A stretch of DNA of 7,097 nucleotides from Phycisphaerales bacterium. Lineage in GTDB: Bacteria > Planctomycetota > Phycisphaerae > Phycisphaerales > UBA1924. The stretch spans positions 1-7,097 of the forward strand of contig JARGNC010000132.1 in NCBI GenBank assembly GCA_029212425.1, given 5' to 3'. Shown here piece by piece: positions 4,689 to 7,097 of the stretch. The position numbers and the translations under genes are program-made. Every line of letters begins with the position of its first letter. Positions within the stretch are counted from its first letter, which is position 1. The notes under the pieces are model-generated. The model searched no databases. It was not told the origin of the DNA and saw nothing but the letters and a program-made list of their open reading frames with translations.

Positions 4689-6776
4689 ATGAGCGACACG
4701 CATACACACACCCACGACCACCAGCACGACTCGGACTCCCCTATCCAGTGCTGCTCCCACCATGATCTCCAAGGAGATCGCTGGATCTTCCTCTATCTCG
4801 CAGGTGGTGTCCTCGCGATGGTCTCCTGGATCGCCAACGCGACCGGATCGACCAACGAACTCGTCGCGACCATCCCAGCGGTCATCGCGGCCCTCCTCCT
4901 CGGATGGAAACTCTTCTACGCGTCCTTCCGCGAAGTGCTCAACAACCAGGTGTCGTCAAGCTCCCTCGCGGCCCTCGCGATCCTCGCAGCAATGGCGGTA
5001 GGCAAATACGGCACCGCCGCATTCCTCGCGTTCATCCTGCTCGTCGCGGACCAGATCGTGTCCCGCACCGCAGACGGCGCGAAACGCGCGATTGAACAAC
5101 TGATCTCGCTGACCCCAGACGACGCACGCGTCGTCGACAGCGATGGCAACGAATCCATGGTCCCTGTCGGACAAGTCAGCGTCGGACAACGCGTCCGCAT
5201 CCGTCCCGGCGAGAACCTTCCAGTCGACGGCCGCATCGTGAGCGGCGAGTCCACAATCAACCAAGCGTCACTCACCGGTGAATCCATGCCGGTCGAAGTC
5301 CAAGATAGCTCCGCGGTCTACGCAGGCACCAGCAACCTGACCGGCGCCATCGAGATCGAGGTCACCCAGGTCGGTGCGGAAACCACCATCGGGAAAGTCT
5401 CGACGCTCATCCGCGAAGCAGAATCAACCAAGACCGAGCGTCAACTGCTTATCGAGCAAGTCGCTCAGTTCTATGTGCCAGTCGCTATTTCAGTTGCCGC
5501 GGTCGTGTTCTTCCTGTTCTCACAGTCTGAAATTGCATCCGTCCGCGAAGGCGCTGCGTTGCGTGCCGTGACCGTGCTTGTCGTGACCTGTCCAACGGCG
5601 CTGCTGCTCTCGTCGCCATCCGCGATGGTCGCCGCGTTCGCGTCCGCCGCTCGCTTGGGTGTGATGATCAAACGAACCACTTATCTAGAGGCCTCGGCCA
5701 ATGTCGACGCGGTCGTGATGGACAAGACCGGTACATTGACCACCGGATCGTTCGGTGTGTCCCGTCTCGCTCCAGCACCGGGTGTCGAAGGCGCGGACCT
5801 GCTCAAAGCCGCCGCGTTCGCCGAAGCGCACTCCAACCACCCGCTCGGACTCTCTATCCTCCGCACCGCGAAGCAGGCACGCATCGAGGTCGATTCCAAC
5901 GGCTCATACGAAGAAACCCACGGCGCAGGTGTCAAAGCGAAGACCTCCATCGGAGAGATCACCGCAGGCCGCGGATCGTGGATCAAGCAGCTCATGCCCC
6001 AAGCGACCGATGCCGTGACCGACATCGAGAATCGCACCGAAGGCATGTCAGGCGTACACGTGATCAAAGACGGCGTCTACATGGGCGCGGTCGGACTCGA
6101 AGACACCCCGCGTCCCAACGCCAAAGCGGTCGTTGATCGTCTCCGCGAACTCGGAATCCGGTTCGTTGCGATCTTTACCGGCGATCGCCTCAGCGTCGGT
6201 AAACGCGTCGGGCAAATCGCAGGCGTGGACAGCGTGGAAGCCGAGTGCCTCCCAGAAGAGAAGCACCAGCAAATCCGCCAGATGCGCGAAGACGGCTACC
6301 GCGTCATGATGATCGGTGACGGCATCAATGATGGCCCCGCGCTCGCTGAATCCGATGTCGGCGTCGCGATGGGTCTGTCGGGATCAGACATCGCTGCGAA
6401 CTCCGCAGGTGTTGCACTCATGACCGATGAGCTCAACCGCATCCCGTTCCTCATGGAGCTGGCGCGCCGCACCAAAGTCATCATCACCCAGAATATCGTC
6501 GTGTCGATCCTGATGGCGATCGTCGGTCTGGTCCTCGCCGCATCCGGCGCGTTCCAAGTCATCGGCGGCGAACAGCTCGGCGCTTCACTCGGTGTCGGAT
6601 TCGCAGCGTTCTTCCACTTCGTCCCCGATGTGTTCGTGATCGGCAACTCCTTCCGCCTCTTCCGTTTCGGCGAGGACTTCCTCGAAGCGGAAACAAAGCA
6701 GAAGGAACAAGAGCAAGCCGCCCAACGCCGCGTGCGCCGCGATCAATCCGTGCGGATCGCTGCTGAACCTGCGTGA
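4689..6776 (+). CDS. P1B-type heavy-metal-transporting ATPase with atypical metal-site residues
   Basis: From the ATG at 4689 the protein has 695 residues. It should use ATP to pump a metal ion across the inner membrane, usually outward. The N-terminus is a short tail with five His in residues 5-13 and a CCSHH cluster (21-25), in place of a CxxC heavy-metal domain. Eight hydrophobic segments fit the P1B plan: about 31-50, 58-77, 89-104, 108-125, 254-277, 290-320, 598-620 and 630-655. The actuator has TGES (196-199). The phosphorylation site is DKTGTLT with D345, the nucleotide-domain HP pair is H384-P385, and the hinge is GDGINDGP (543-550). All are intact, so activity is expected. The fourth core helix reads CPTALLLSSP (301-310), where CPC is usual. 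The spacing otherwise fits the CPC(x)4SxP pattern of Zn/Cd/Pb pumps. The last helix has HFVPD (643-647). A charged tail ends the protein. The substrate is therefore uncertain. The start is chosen because it places the His-rich tail first; an in-frame ATG at 4587 is possible. Confidence 0.92.
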   Translation: MSDTHTHTHDHQHDSDSPIQCCSHHDLQGDRWIFLYLAGGVLAMVSWIANATGSTNELVATIPAVIAALLLGWKLFYASFREVLNNQVSSSSLAALAILAAMAVGKYGTAAFLAFILLVADQIVSRTADGAKRAIEQLISLTPDDARVVDSDGNESMVPVGQVSVGQRVRIRPGENLPVDGRIVSGESTINQASLTGESMPVEVQDSSAVYAGTSNLTGAIEIEVTQVGAETTIGKVSTLIREAESTKTERQLLIEQVAQFYVPVAISVAAVVFFLFSQSEIASVREGAALRAVTVLVVTCPTALLLSSPSAMVAAFASAARLGVMIKRTTYLEASANVDAVVMDKTGTLTTGSFGVSRLAPAPGVEGADLLKAAAFAEAHSNHPLGLSILRTAKQARIEVDSNGSYEETHGAGVKAKTSIGEITAGRGSWIKQLMPQATDAVTDIENRTEGMSGVHVIKDGVYMGAVGLEDTPRPNAKAVVDRLRELGIRFVAIFTGDRLSVGKRVGQIAGVDSVEAECLPEEKHQQIRQMREDGYRVMMIGDGINDGPALAESDVGVAMGLSGSDIAANSAGVALMTDELNRIPFLMELARRTKVIITQNIVVSILMAIVGLVLAASGAFQVIGGEQLGASLGVGFAAFFHFVPDVFVIGNSFRLFRFGEDFLEAETKQKEQEQAAQRRVRRDQSVRIAAEPA

Positions 6777-6783
6777 TACTGGA

Positions 6784-7097
6784 ATGGGTCAAAAAAATAC
6801 TGATTTGAGAGCGCCGACTAGTGTCTATCAAACAGATCGGCTTTCAGCATATCTTGCACTGATCGCGCCATTGCTTCCCGGCTATGTGATAGCAGGGTTT
6901 TTCGCAGTTCAGTTTGGGTCAAGATGGGAATTTTGGGCGATTTGTATTCCACTGCTAGCAGCTTTGACCTTGGCTTTTTATTCAATTTTTGACTGCACTA
7001 GGTCCAAGTCAATTGAACTCTATAGCTACGACAAGCGTCTCGTAATTCACGGATTCATTTATCCGAAAAGTTTTGTAGACATCATGCCGAAAAGAGA
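6784..7097 (+). CDS. Small membrane protein of unknown function, N-terminal part (runs off right edge)
   Basis: An ATG at 6784, 7 nt after the ATPase stop, opens 104 codons with no stop before the window ends. The first 20 or so residues are polar. Two hydrophobic segments follow, YLALIAPLLPGYVIAGFFAV (about 23-42) and FWAICIPLLAALTLAFYSIF (about 51-70), joined by a short loop. The remainder (SIELYSYDKRLVIHGFIYPK, about 77-96) looks like the first strands of a small bacterial PH-like domain, as found in DUF304/bPH2 membrane proteins. That assignment is tentative because the protein is cut. The ribosome site is poor, with a GGA directly against the ATG, so translation may be coupled to the ATPase, with no terminator between them. 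Its composition is clearly more AT-rich than the ATPase. A later start is possible but would remove only a few polar residues. Confidence 0.65.
   Translation, partial: MGQKNTDLRAPTSVYQTDRLSAYLALIAPLLPGYVIAGFFAVQFGSRWEFWAICIPLLAALTLAFYSIFDCTRSKSIELYSYDKRLVIHGFIYPKSFVDIMPKR

Noticed and set aside
4956..5287. Minus-strand open frames inside the ATPase gene
   Set aside because: They overlap conserved actuator-domain sequence on the plus strand and have no protein-like features of their own.

Overview
The window (7,097 bases) looks like a piece of a GC-rich bacterial chromosome. The gene content is ordinary housekeeping plus one divergent metal pump. The family variants and the AxA-type signal peptide of the left-edge protein are compatible with a planctomycete (Phycisphaerae-like) origin, but this is a guess from overall style and no rRNA or other phylogenetic marker is present. 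No tRNA, rRNA, CRISPR array, insertion sequence or attachment site was seen.

Layout. At the left edge (1-252, minus strand) is the N-terminal part of a secreted protein of unknown function. An AT-richer gap (253-386) holds its likely promoter and a clear intrinsic terminator for the next transcript. Positions 387-4519, all minus strand, form a tight three-gene cluster read gpsA -> cca -> pepF: glycerol-3-phosphate dehydrogenase, a tRNA CCA-adding-type nucleotidyltransferase, and an M3-family oligoendopeptidase. The gaps are 5 and 51 bp, and the cluster ends at the terminator at 337-361. A 169-bp divergent intergenic region (4520-4688) separates it from a plus-strand P1B-type heavy-metal ATPase (4689-6776). 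Seven bases after the ATPase stop, a plus-strand membrane protein with two hydrophobic segments begins (6784) and runs off the right edge. Its base composition is clearly more AT-rich.

How the parts fit. The minus-strand cluster serves central housekeeping: phospholipid precursor supply, tRNA 3'-end maturation and peptide turnover. There is no obvious shared pathway. The plus-strand pair is a metal-transport unit in which the second gene may be a partner or simply a neighbour.

The most notable item is the ATPase. All cytoplasmic catalytic motifs are intact, so it should be an active pump. Its metal-selecting residues are unusual: CPT instead of CPC in the fourth core helix, no Lys at the usual fifth-helix position, and a His where Zn-ATPases have Asp in the last helix. 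It has no N-terminal HMA domain, only a short His-rich tail with a Cys pair. Its substrate cannot be assigned by the usual subclass rules. I found no convincing wholly new multi-gene system.
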